Below, in pieces: positions 1 through 9,769 of a stretch of DNA of 64,000 nucleotides (positions are counted from its first letter, which is position 1; each line of letters opens with the position of its first letter). This stretch comes from Serripes groenlandicus (Eukaryota; Mollusca; Bivalvia; Cardiida; Cardiidae), in NCBI GenBank assembly GCA_031761405.1, contig JASEVX010000010.1, forward strand, positions 32,747,784 through 32,811,783, written 5' to 3'. The notes beneath the pieces are model-generated. The model saw nothing but the letters and a program-made list of their open reading frames with translations, made no database searches and was not told the origin of the DNA. The translations under genes were made by a program, and so were the position numbers.

Positions 1-12
1 TTAACAATACTA

Positions 13-343
13 TTAACCCTTTCCCACAATTAAACGCCTATTGACAGCCCTGAAGCAGAACATTTTTGAAAACATTGTGACAAAAGGATTGATCGTTTGA
101 GGTTTAACGCCGTTTTCAACAATATTTCAGTCAAATTACGGCGGCCAGTTCACCTATCCATGTGTTTCCTGGTTTTCTCAGAACAGTACTCCACACAACT
201 GTCTTTCCAAGCAAGCAATTTCTCCTTTTGCCACAATGTTTTCAATTTTTTGCAGTTAAAAACACGATCATTTTTAGAGATTTTCTGTGTTTTTTCCTAG
301 ATGTTTTCAAAGTCGTCTGCTGCAGAAACGCTATATGGGTTAA
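13..343 (+). mobile_element. TTAA-MITE split by SINE-E
   Basis: Left terminus attaaccctttccc and the later parts (gcaatttctccttttgcc, cgtctgctgcag) are recognisable. About 125 bp of SINE-E sequence interrupts the copy just before the central hairpin. The right terminus has decayed to gggttaa. Confidence 0.6.
87..214 (-). mobile_element. SINE-E fragment nested in TTAA-MITE
   Basis: Contains taacgccgttttcaacaat and ggcggccagttcacctat, the tail part of the SINE better preserved at 28391-28675. The tRNA-like head is missing. Confidence 0.6.
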
Positions 344-558
344 TGAAAATGTTAAAATCAGTTTCAGGATTCAACGTTACCTAGAAATATTTCCAGTTTC
401 TTATTGTCCTGAAGAGTGGAAACTGGTTTGATATTTAATAAATCAATGAAATATAATTATTTATATGGGATTTTCAAAATACAATTTATATATGATCCAG
501 CACACTTTTACCCGGACTATAAAATGTTCAAGTCTGCGATGCATGCATAGGAACACTT

Positions 559-793
559 CTAACCCTTTCCAACATATAGACGCTCTCACAGGCCTTTGCA
601 GCAGACGACTTTTGAAAACATTGAAGCTTAAAGGCAAAATTGCTCATAATGAGAAATTTAACCTTTTGCCACAATGTTTTCAACTTAATTCAATGATTAT
701 CCATTCATGTATAGAGGTTTTTTTTCAATTTTTTGACAAAAGGTTTTAAGAGCTGTCTGCTGCATGTGTATGTTGTATGTGGAAAAGGGTTAA
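559..793 (+). mobile_element. TTAA-MITE copy
   Basis: Runs from ctaaccctttcc to ggaaaagggttaa. Old, diverged copy; central hairpin ttgctcataatgag has decayed on its right arm. Confidence 0.75.
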
Positions 794-960
794 GCAGAAA
801 TAATGATCTTTTATAGCCCTGTTTGCAAATTACACTTTTATCATTTATAAATAAGGTGAACATAAAAATGTAACTTCTTTGATGATTTCCTTTGATTCTT
901 CTTGGACAGGAGAAAAAATGAAAAAAGGACAAAGATAGGCAATCTAATCTCTCTACTTCT
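794..960. other. Unassigned spacer
   Basis: About 165 bp between two MITE copies with no recognised repeat or coding signal. Confidence 0.5.
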
Positions 961-1180
961 TTAACCCTTTCCCTCATAAAGACGCTTTCTGACGCCTCTG
1001 CAGCAGACGGCTTTTTGAAAACATAGTGACAAAAGAAGAAATTGCTCATAACGAGCAATTTCTCCTTTTGCCACAATATTTTCCACTTTTAGTCATAGGT
1101 TATCCATTCAATTATTGAGATTTTCCGACTTTTGACAAAATATGTTCAAAGTCGTCTGCTGCACAATTGTCGTATGTAGG
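961..1180 (+). mobile_element. TTAA-MITE copy, 3' end lost
   Basis: Intact left terminus and central hairpin ttgctcataacgagcaa (CTC/GAG type). The right terminus stops at cgtatgtag and runs into a second MITE fragment (1181-1254). Confidence 0.8.
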
Positions 1181-1254
1181 CGCATTTTTAACGCAATAGA
1201 CGACTTTTGAAAACATTCTCCTTTGGCCACAATGTTTTCAACTTTATTTAACAA
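1181..1254 (+). mobile_element. TTAA-MITE fragment
   Basis: Short piece with agacgacttttgaaaacatt and ccacaatgttttcaac; both ends are missing. Confidence 0.5.
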
Positions 1255-1477
1255 AAATCCTACATACAACAAATTTGCAGCGGACGACTTTGAAAAAACA
1301 TAGTGACATAAACCTGAAAAATCTCCATAAAATAAAGCTTAGTTGGTAAATAAAGTTGAAAACATTGTGGCCAAAGGGGAAATTGTTCATCAAGAGCAAT
1401 TTCACCTTTGGTCACAATGTTTTCGAAAGGCATCTGCTGCAGATGCGTCAAAATGTGTATAGGAGGGAAAGGGTTAA
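1255..1477 (-). mobile_element. TTAA-MITE copy
   Basis: Starts catacaacaaatttgcagc and ends gggaaagggttaa. Diverged; hairpin ttgttcatcaagagcaa has one unpaired position. Confidence 0.75.
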
Positions 1478-1526
1478 ACAAAAAAATCACTACTACCTCA
1501 AAGTTATGGTTGACTTTTATTAGCTC

Positions 1527-1618
1527 TTCTCCACATGCAGACGCATTCTGTTGCCTCGATCTGCAGCAGATGAATTTAGAAAACATTCTGCCAAAATGAT
1601 AAATTGCTCTTATGAGCA
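1527..1618 (+). mobile_element. TTAA-MITE 5' half
   Basis: Left half only, up to the central hairpin ttgctcttatgagca, abutting the TTAA of the next copy. Confidence 0.55.
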
Positions 1619-1863
1619 TTAACCCTTTCCCTCATATAGACGCTTTCTGACGCCTCTGCAGCAGATAGCTTTTTGAAAACATAGTGACAAAAGAAGAAAT
1701 TGCACAAAACGTGCAATTTCTCCTTTTGCAACAATGTTTTCCACTTTTTGTCATAGGTTACCCATTCAATTATGGAGATTTTCTATGTAATAAATGTTAG
1801 AGATTTTCAATGTTTTGACCTCGTCAAAGTCATCTGCTGCAGATTTGTTGTGTTAAGGGTTTA
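1619..1863 (+). mobile_element. TTAA-MITE copy with altered 3' part
   Basis: Hairpin ttgcacaaaacgtgcaa (CAC/GTG type). The right third carries aatgttagagattttcaatg, which recurs at 2104-2190 beyond the next MITE. Confidence 0.75.
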
Positions 1864-1880
1864 TCCCGTTTCTTTTTTCT

Positions 1881-2110
1881 TTAACCCTTTCCCTCATACG
1901 ACAATTCTGCAGCAGACGACTTTGAACATATTTTGTCTAAACATAGAAAATCTCCATAATTGAATGGATAACCTATGACTAAAAGTGGAAAACATTGTGT
2001 CAAAAGGAGAAATTGCACGTTTTGTGCAATTTCTTCTTTTGTCACTATGTTTTCAAAAAGCTGTCTGCTGCAGAGGTGTCAGAAAGCGTCTATATGAGGG
2101 AAATGGTTAA
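1881..2110 (-). mobile_element. TTAA-MITE copy, full length
   Basis: TTAA at both ends; hairpin ttgcacgttttgtgcaa. It lies between two copies of an ~80 bp duplicated stretch (about 1790-1880 and 2104-2225). Confidence 0.85.
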
Positions 2111-2256
2111 ATGTTAGAAATTTTCAATATTTTGACCTTGATGTTGTCAAAGTCATCTGCTGCAGATTTGTTGTGTTATGGCAATGGGTTTATCGACTAT
2201 GGTTGGGATTTTTATTTTTTCTTTAATTGTTTTAGGGTAAAAACAGGGGAAAAGTT

Positions 2257-2390
2257 ATCAACCCTTTCCAGCATGCAGACACGTTTTTTTTCCAGAAACT
2301 TAAAACTTCATCTATAAATACTATCCATAGTTTTGTCTAATTGTTTTCAGTCTTCTATTGCACATATGTTGTATGTGGGAAAGGGTTTCA
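2257..2390 (+). mobile_element. TTAA-MITE remnant
   Basis: Degraded termini caaccctttcc and gggaaagggttt enclose a shortened, diverged interior. Confidence 0.5.
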
Positions 2391-2513
2391 ATGCTCAATT
2401 AATGTATTCAAATGTTATCTGTTTGAGGTTAAAAGTACAGATTTACACGGATAGGTAACTTAAGACCATAAATGGTGATGATTTCAGTGACAGACGCAAA
2501 GAAGATTTATGTT

Positions 2514-2745
2514 TGTTCCCATTCCCACATACAGGTCACTTATTGATGGCACTGCAGCAGACAAATTCTAAAAAGATTGTGGCGAAAAGAATAAATTGCT
2601 CATAATGAGCAATTCTCCTTTTGCCTTAATGTTTTCAACTTTATTCAATAATAATATTGTTATTCATATATAGAGTTTCCATACTTGTAACTAAATATTT
2701 TCAAAGACATCTGCTGCCGTTTTGTTGTATGAGGGAAAGGGTTAA
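2514..2745 (+). mobile_element. TTAA-MITE copy
   Basis: Left terminus degraded (ttcccattcccacatac), right end gagggaaagggttaa intact; hairpin ttgctcataatgagcaa. Confidence 0.75.
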
Positions 2746-2799
2746 ATATCTATTGATTTATTATAATGGCAAGCATGTGATTCTGTACAATAAAATACT

Positions 2800-3022
2800 T
2801 TTTCCTTTCCCTCATACGACAATTCTGCAACCGACGACTTTGAACATATCTTGTCAAAAAATAGAAAATCTTTATAATTGAAGGGATAAACTAAAAGGGG
2901 AAAACATTGTGGCAAAAGGAGAAATTGCTTGTTTTGAGCAATTTCTTCTTTTGTCACTATATTTTCAAAAAGCCGTCTGCTGCAGAGGCGTCCGAAAGTG
3001 TCTATATGAGGGAAAGGGTTAA
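2800..3022 (-). mobile_element. TTAA-MITE copy
   Basis: Left TTAA mutated (tttcctttccctc), right TTAA intact; hairpin ttgcttgttttgagcaa with one mispair. Confidence 0.8.
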
Positions 3023-3173
3023 GACTATAACCCTCGATCTGATACAGAAGAAACTGGTCTTCAATTAAAGAGATGTCACTTGAAACACAGAGGGAAAAGG
3101 AGAAGTTCTCTTAAATTCTGTTTTACAAGGTGTAAACCATATTGTCTTTGAGAAGCTTTCAATCAGAAGACTC

Positions 3174-3315
3174 TTAAAATTTCATATCATTTAAATTCAA
3201 AACAGGCCTGCATTTATGTGGGTTGACATTTGTACGTAAAATGTTTGACGCAATACCACTCAATTCTATGTACCTATGAGAGATGTGCTTGTGGGAGTGT
3301 TTGGAGGATGAGATC
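3174..3315 (-). other. Weak candidate C-terminal exon
   Basis: An open frame runs from just beside the next MITE to a TAA at 3174 and has a non-repetitive composition (Ser/His-rich, ending NLNDMKF). An acceptor-like ctctcatag lies inside it at about 3285. I recognise no domain. It is on the same strand as the candidate membrane-protein exons at 11-18 kb and could be a downstream exon, but splice phase does not directly match. It may be chance. Confidence 0.15.
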
Positions 3316-3538
3316 TTAACCCTTTCCCTCATATAGAAGCTTTCTGACGCCTCTGCAGCAGACAGCTTTTTGAAAACATAGTGACAAAAGAATAAATTGC
3401 ACAGAACGTGCAATTTCTCCTTTTGCCACAATGTTTTCCACTTTTTGTCATCCATTCAATTATGGAGATTGTCTATGTTTTGACAAAATACGTTCAAAGT
3501 CGTCTGCTGCAGAATTGTCGTATGAGGGAAATGGTTAA
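3316..3538 (+). mobile_element. TTAA-MITE copy, full length
   Basis: Hairpin ttgcacagaacgtgcaa (CAC/GTG). Its right TTAA at 3535-3538 is also the left TTAA of the next copy. Confidence 0.85.
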
Positions 3539-3759
3539 CCCCTTCCAACATACAGCAAATCTACAGCAGACGACTTTGATTGTAGGTAAAAATTTAACAA
3601 ACATCTATACATGCAAGTATGACTATTGAAAAGAGTTGAAAACATTGTGGCACCAGAAGAAATTGCTCAATTTCAGCAAATTCTTCTTTTGTCACAATGT
3701 TTTCAAAAATGATCTGCTGTAGAATCGTCGGAAAGCGTCTATGTGAAGGAAAGGGTTAA
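3535..3759 (-). mobile_element. TTAA-MITE copy sharing TTAA with its neighbour
   Basis: Older subfamily (ccaacatacagcaaatctac). Centre decayed to ttgctcaatttcagcaa. Confidence 0.75.
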
Positions 3760-3829
3760 ATTCATAAACGAAAAAGTGCGTGCCTTTCGTGACGCAATTT
3801 CCAAATTGGTCACATCTAAGTGTCAACAC

Positions 3830-4038
3830 TTAACCCTTTCCCACAAACGACAATTCTGCAGCAGACGAATTTGAACATATTTTGTCAAAAAATAGAAAAT
3901 CTCTATAATTGATTGGATAACCTATGACAAAAAGTGGAAAACATTGTGTCTAAAGGACACTTTCTTTTGACACTATGTATTCAAAAAGCCGTCTGCTGCA
4001 GAGGCGTCAGAAAGCGTCTATATGAGGGAAAGGGTTAA
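3830..4038 (-). mobile_element. TTAA-MITE copy with central deletion
   Basis: TTAA at both ends. The hairpin loop and part of one arm are missing (aaggacactttcttttgac). Confidence 0.8.
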
Positions 4039-4325
4039 ATGATAAAGCATGCCAGTGCATAAATAAATGTATGTGTCCATTTAGCCATTTAACATTACGG
4101 TTGCACACAATTTTGAGCGTTGTCACTGCATGTTCTTAAATTGCCATTTGGTAAGTGGTTCGTCACATGCAGCAAATATTATGTGCTAGACCAAAATTTG
4201 CGCAAAGTGTCAACCTCCCTCATATCTTCAAACACTATGAATATAGTCAATTTGGGAATTTATTATTTAATTAATATGATGGTGTTGTTTGCTTTAATAA
4301 AAAGGTTTCTTTCACAATATCTTTT

Positions 4326-4500
4326 ATTATTATACCTCATGTGACTTTGTAATGTTTCATAAATTCTCATATACTCATCATGGACAATTTCTAACTGTCT
4401 CATGCTAACAGTACGTTTTTGACCGGTTAACAGTATACTGTTACATGGCACACAAGTTAAAATGTTGGTTATGCACGTGCATGACGTCATTTCAAACGTC
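4326..4500 (-). repeat. Dispersed repeat R, copy 1
   Basis: Its reverse complement shares gacgtcatgcacgtgcataa, gttagcatgagacagt and agaaattgtccatgat with 38013-38175. This copy has extra sequence containing half of the 30 bp inverted repeat at 4422-4545. Confidence 0.65.
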
Positions 4501-4545
4501 ACCTTTTAGACGTGCGTGCCATGTAACAGTATACTGTTAACCGGT
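4422..4545. repeat. Perfect 30 bp inverted repeat
   Basis: Arms 4422-4451 and 4516-4545 are exact reverse complements (accggttaacagtatactgt...). The 64 bp between them includes a CRE-like gacgtca. Suggests a small hairpin-type MITE; no target duplication identified. Confidence 0.75.
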
Positions 4546-4819
4546 ATATTCATATGTGGTATTATATTGTAGTAGATCTACCCCTGATCACCTTCCCTAT
4601 AAAGGTACAGAATAAATTGAATAAACATGTAATTTTGTTTGGTTTAATAAAATTTATATAATGTCAACTGCAGCCTGCTTCAAAGCGAACTAAAAACGCA
4701 ATGTTTGTCAAAGATCATGCCCCCCATACTGTCACATTGTCAGGAATATGGGAAAGATTGAATTATATATGCATGACTTGAAAAGGATGCTAATTAGTAA
4801 TTTATATTAAAAGCTATTT

Positions 4820-4969
4820 GTGTTCTAAGTCACTTTGACCTTGACCTTTGACAAGATGACCTCAAAATCATTAGGGTTCAGCTACTGATCATGCCCAACC
4901 TCCCAGCTAAATTTGAGGACATTAGGCATAAGCATTTGGCGATCAATATCAATCGGACAAGCTGTTTGA
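4820..4969. repeat. Nuclear-receptor-half-site-rich repeat
   Basis: Contains tgaccttgacctttgac, several AGGTCA-type half-sites in direct orientation, followed by bivalve-type dispersed repeat sequence leading into the tandem array at 4970. Confidence 0.4.
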
Positions 4970-5130
4970 GTTCAAGGTCAAACACCCATTTTTTGTACAG
5001 GGTTACCTAAGTTCAAGGTCAAACACCCATTTTCTTACAGGGTTACCTAAGTTCAAGGTCAAACACCCATTTGTGTACAGGGTTACCTAAGTTCAAGGTC
5101 AAACACCCATTTTCGTACAGGGTAACCTAA
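4970..5130. repeat. 40 bp tandem repeat, 4 units
   Basis: Four units beginning gttcaaggtcaaacacccat at 4970, 5011, 5051 and 5091 (period 40-41). Each contains TCAAGGTCA. Confidence 0.9.
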
Positions 5131-5252
5131 GAAACGTTTCTGCAAATTATGTTCAAGTCAGACAAGAACTTTCAGAGCAGAAGAGTTTTGTCACTTTACC
5201 CCATTTATCAAATCCTTCTGGCATGAACAATTTTTGTGTATGGTCGGTCCTC

Positions 5253-5482
5253 TTAACCCTTTCCCTCATACGACAATTCTGCAGCAGACGACTTTAAACG
5301 TATTTTGTCAAAACATAGAAAATCTCCATAATTGAATGGATAACCTATGACAAAAAGTGGAAAACATTGTGGCAAAAAGAGAAATTGCACGTTTTGTGCA
5401 ATTTCTTCTTTTGTCACTATGTTTTCAAAAAGCCGTCTGCTGCAGAGGCGTCAGAAAGCATCTATATGAGGGAAAGGGTTAA
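5253..5482 (-). mobile_element. TTAA-MITE copy, full length
   Basis: TTAA at both ends; hairpin ttgcacgttttgtgcaa. Confidence 0.9.
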
Positions 5483-5743
5483 GAGCATTTCCATAAGATT
5501 CTATGTTGAGAACAGACCTGTAGTTACACAGGAGAAGGACTTCAAAGTTTTATCATCTCCTTTTCTAATGCTGAAGAAACTAAATTTCTATGTAGAATTT
5601 CAATCTTGGAATAATTTTTAACAAGTACAACTTAAGGAACAATCCTCTGAAGTTTGGTTAAAATTGGCCCGGTGGTTTCAGATAGACGTTTAAAGATTTT
5701 AAGGATGCATGTCCGACACAGGGTGATTACATCAGGGGAAGGG

Positions 5744-5957
5744 TTAACCCTTTCCCTCATATAGATGCTGTCTGACACCTCTGCAGCAGACGGCTTTTTG
5801 AAAATATAGTGACAAAAGAAGAAATTGCACAAAACGTGCAATTTCTCCTTTTGCCACAATGTTTTCCACTTTTAGTCATAGGTTATCCGATTTTCCATTT
5901 TTTGACAAATTATGTTCAAAGTCGTCTGCTGCAGGATCGTCATGAGGGAAAGGATTT
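5744..5957 (+). mobile_element. TTAA-MITE copy
   Basis: Left TTAA preceded by ggggaagggttaa, possibly the end of an earlier copy. Hairpin ttgcacaaaacgtgcaa; right end degraded to gggaaaggattta, with a small deletion in the right half. Confidence 0.85.
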
Positions 5958-6094
5958 ACACATAACGGCATTTGAACAGGACCCCAATCATCTACTTTTG
6001 ATGGGTAAATGATGAATATAAAACTAATATTGAATGTTTTGAGAGTGCTCATGATAGGGTGAGTATTTCATATGTTGAATTCCTTATTTGACCC

Positions 6095-6324
6095 TTAACC
6101 CTTTCCCTCATATAGACCCTTTCTGACTCCTCTGAAGCAGACGGCTTTTTGAAAACATTGTGACAAAAGAAGAAATTGCTCAAAACGAGCAATTTCTCCT
6201 TTTGACACAATGTTTTCCACTTTTCGTCATAAGTTATTCATTCAATTATAGAGATTTTCTATTGTTTGACAAAATATGTTCAAAGTCGTCTGCTGCAGAA
6301 TTGTTGTATGAGGGAAAGGGTTAA
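6095..6324 (+). mobile_element. TTAA-MITE, reference copy
   Basis: Taken as the family model. TTAA ends are followed inward by CCCTTTCCCTCATA inverted repeats, then the subterminal pair ctctgaagcagacgg / gtcgtctgctgcag, then a stem gaaaacattgtgacaaaag against ccttttgacacaatgttttc closed by ttgctcaaaacgagcaa. An asymmetric ~80 bp AT-rich stretch lies on the right side only. The 230 bp has no coding capacity beyond chance. TTAA target and CCC termini fit a non-autonomous piggyBac-like element; superfamily is inference because no transposase is visible. Confidence 0.9.
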
Positions 6325-6326
6325 AT

Positions 6327-6399
6327 GCAATGTTGTGGGTACTTAAAAGAATCGCCTCACTGAAACAATTAATTTAAGTGCCTACAACATAGGATTTAG
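6327..6399. mobile_element. Hairpin element B core
   Basis: Inverted copies of tgttgtgggtactcaaaagaa separated by cgcctcactga, slightly decayed. Same core as at 31045-31120 and 38975-39050. Confidence 0.6.
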
Positions 6400-6631
6400 T
6401 TAACCCTTTTCCACATACAACAAATCTGCAGCAGACGACTTCGATAATATATTGACAAAAACATGAAAAATCTTCATAATTAAGGGTTTTATAATTATTA
6501 AAAAGAGTTGAAAACATTGTGGCTCAAGGAGTAACTGCTCATTTTGAGTAATTTCTCCTTTTATCACAGTGTTTTCAAAAGTCGTCTGAAGCAGATGCGT
6601 CAAAAAGCATCTATATGTGAGAAAGGGTTAA
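6400..6631 (-). mobile_element. TTAA-MITE copy, older subfamily
   Basis: TTAA at both ends (gttaacccttttccacatac and gaaagggttaag). Centre actgctcattttgagtaa. Confidence 0.85.
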
Positions 6632-6770
6632 GTAAAAAGAGAAATATTCTGGGGTGAATACCAGTTTACTCGCACTTTAATATCTAGACATCTCTTTATA
6701 TACAGGTGCATTTTATCCCCATTTATCTATTATGCTACTTTAAGTGAGTTGTTAGCTTTGAAATCACATG

Positions 6771-8514
6771 TTAAACCCTTTCCAACATTCAACAAATCTG
6801 TAGCACCCACATTGAAAACATCTTGGCAATAGTATGGAAAGTCTCTGTCAATGAATGTACAAGAGAAAGTTGATGCAAGGCATCAATGTTGCCGGAAAAG
6901 ACTGCATTGATTTATTTTTTAACGCACATGTATTCTTGACTTTCATTAGCCTAAACATACACATAATGTTTTCATAAGGACTAATTCCAGGATTTTTGAA
7001 ATTCCACATAGATCTACAAATTTCAGGATTTCTTTTGGTCAGGATTTTGGATGTTTTGTATTTGTCAATAAAACCACAACAAATACATTTTGGGATTTAA
7101 ATCTACATGCAATAAAAAGCTATTAAACCCTTTCCATGTCTGAAGCAACAATGAAAACCTTTAAACGCTTAAAACATTGAGAAAACGGTTAAATTGCTGA
7201 AGACATGAACTTCCTCCTTTTTAATAACAATTATAATAAATATTTCACAGATGTTAAAATTTATCCTCATATGTTTAAAAAGTAGACCACACTTGAAACA
7301 ACATATTAGCTAAATTGTTTATCTGAATCGTTGATGCATACAATAGATGTTTGGCGCAAGAGAAATGCCAGTTGCGAGTCCCATTACTATTTAATAGGTG
7401 GCAAGTAAGAAATTAATTGGGTGCGAAAGAGCAGATTTTCTTTATTTCTAAATCTATTGTTTATCAGAGTTTGTTCTTCTCTTAATTTGTTTCAAGCCAA
7501 ATAAAAATTTAATATCACATATATTTAATCATTTAAGTGTGTAATATTAGCTATCTATCTGTAATAAGGTGTTTGAGCATTCTTTTGAAATGTTGACCCT
7601 CGTGTCAAGATCGAGTCGTAGTGTCAGACATCGAAGAAAGTGAATACAAAATCAGGCAAAGCTTTAGTGCATGTTTTATTCCACTACATTCGAGAGAAAA
7701 AAAGCATTTCTATATTATCTTTCTTTCTCCTACATTCGACTAATGCACTCGTTTTGTGACGTTTAAGAAATCAATTTGTCGTGCGACATTTTTTGTCTGC
7801 ATAAACAAGTCACTTTTCTAAATTTTCTTTTTACTTCCGGTTAATTCATTTTACATTTTGGCAATATGAAACTAGGTCACGAACTGAGGAAAAGGCGTTT
7901 CGACGTTCACGACCGATAAACAGGCTTATATTTGAGACATATTTTCACAAAATATTTCTTTTTTTTGTTTCTGTTACCAGTTTATGTTGATACTTATCTA
8001 TTAAAAGGAGAATTTGACGTGATTTTCATATCGATAGTCTGCTGCAAGCAGGTGCGCGTATGTAAACAAATTTGACTGTGCGACGTAAAGATTTGTAGTT
8101 ATCGCCTTTTGATTACATAGTTTATGAAAATAAAGTATCTCAGTCTAGCTAATAGGGACTGTTTTGTCTTGGTAAATAAAACACAAAAACATAAATGCCA
8201 GTCAAAATAAAGAAACTGCACATACTTAAAACATCGGAATATTTTTTTCATTTTAGATGTGTCATAACTTAGTGTTTTTAAACAAACGCAATTGTAATAT
8301 GTTCAAGACATTTAAAAAAATAAAAATCTAATAATAAGCCCCCCTCCCATGTCATTTCCGAAAACCTATTAAAAATAGAAGTCGCGGGCTTCTGCCCGGC
8401 GACTAATAATTAGTGAACAGAGTTGAAAGCATTGTGGCAAATGGAGAAGTTGCTCTTTTTGGGCAACTTCTCCTGAATACGCATCAAAATGGGTCTGCAA
8501 GTGTGAAAGGGTAA
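6771..8514 (-). mobile_element. TTAA-MITE split by HL-P
   Basis: Left part 6771-6857 ends tctgtcaatgaatgta and right part 8406-8514 resumes with aataattagtgaacagagttg, exactly where the family consensus continues. Centre ttgctctttttgggcaa. The split defines the HL-P boundaries with no evident target duplication. Confidence 0.7.
6858..8405 (+). mobile_element. HL-P element, copy 1
   Basis: Begins ACAAGAG followed by the palindrome ttgatgcaaggcatcaa and ends with the hairpin gtcgcgggcttctgcccggc (8381-8403) followed by TAAT. The first ~110 bp recur inverted at 18428-18541. The interior is mostly unique AT-rich DNA with a degenerate MITE piece at about 7120-7230 and no tandem core. Helitron/Helentron-like by ends and lack of TSD; no Rep/helicase seen. 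Confidence 0.5.
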
Positions 8515-8678
8515 ACAATCTTTAACATCGAGAAAACTGCCAGTATGATTTTAATACACAGCTGAAAACAATGTTTGGTAAAAGAAAAACTTCTCCTTTC
8601 CCCACAATGTTACCAAAGTCTTTATCAAGGAAAAGGTTACATCCATCACCCTCTGAACCTGGTCTACTTCAAATAGAA

Positions 8679-8932
8679 ATAACCCTTTTCCTCATACGAC
8701 AAATCTGCAGCAGACAACTTTGAACTTATTTTGTCAAAAAATAGAAAATCTCTATAATTGAATTGATAACCTATGACTAAAAGTGGAGACCATTGTGGCA
8801 AAAGTAGAATATGCATATAATTAGCAAGCAATTTTGACTCTAATTAATAATAACACTTTCATCCATTGAGTTTTCAGTATCTTTTATTTTCAAAATCGTC
8901 TAATTTAGATTTATTGTATGTGGGAAAAGGTC
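8679..8932 (-). mobile_element. TTAA-MITE, chimeric copy
   Basis: The left part matches the young subfamily (cctcatacgacaaatctgc). The right part matches the 3' end of the plus-oriented older form (atttattgtatgtgggaaaag). Left TTAA mutated. Confidence 0.6.
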
Positions 8933-9049
8933 CAGACAAACATCATTTCTAGAAAAAGGAGTAATCATCCCATAGTCAGACTGTTAACGACCAATATATT
9001 TGGATTACATTTGCTGTTTTGAAAGGTACCATGTGCCTTTGTTTTGAAG

Positions 9050-9275
9050 TTAAACCTGTCCCACATACAACAAATCTGTAGCAGACGACTTTGAAAACGT
9101 CTAGGCAAGAGCACAGAAAAATTTGTTTAAATGAAAGAACAATAATAGAATAAAGTTGAAAACATGGTGACAATTGGAGAAATTGCTTATTTTAAGCAAT
9201 TTCATCTTTTGTCGGCCATGTTTTCAAAAAGTCGTCTGCTGCAGAGGCGTCAGCAGGCATCTATCTATATGTTAG
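9050..9275 (-). mobile_element. TTAA-MITE copy with CTT/AAG hairpin
   Basis: The central hairpin ttgcttattttaagcaa pairs fully with a third base combination. Right terminus decayed (tatatgttagaaatc). Confidence 0.8.
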
Positions 9276-9294
9276 AAATCAAATTTATGACAAG

Positions 9295-9516
9295 CTAACC
9301 CTTTCCCTCATACAGATGCTTTCTGATGCCTCTGCAGCAGATGACTTTTTAAACATTGAATCCAAAGGAAAACTTAGTTATAATGAGTAATTTCTCCTTT
9401 CGCCAAAATGTTTTCAACTCTATTCAATTATTACACTTTCCCTAACAAAGTTATTCCATATTTGTGCCTAGATGTTCTTAAAGGTTTCTGATTTGTTGTA
9501 TGTGGGAAAGGGTTAA
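9295..9516 (+). mobile_element. TTAA-MITE copy
   Basis: Left end ctaaccctttccctcata, right end gggaaagggttaa; centre tagttataatgagtaa; part of the right subterminal motif is deleted. Confidence 0.8.
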
Positions 9517-9769
9517 ATATGGGCACAGCTTCTTTACATTCTCAAACAGGGAGAAGTTATTAACAACACAGATTTTTGAAAATAAGAAATTTTGCAAAAC
9601 AAACAATTTCTGTTATTCCCACAAAGAATTCAACCCGTTTTCAAAAAATCATAGCTTTAACTTTTCCTAAAATTTCATATTTATCATTAAATGTATTGTT
9701 GAAAGAGTTCTCCATCGACCAAAACTATTATTATTTTATAGTTGAGAGAGAATAAGAAGAAAAATAGCT

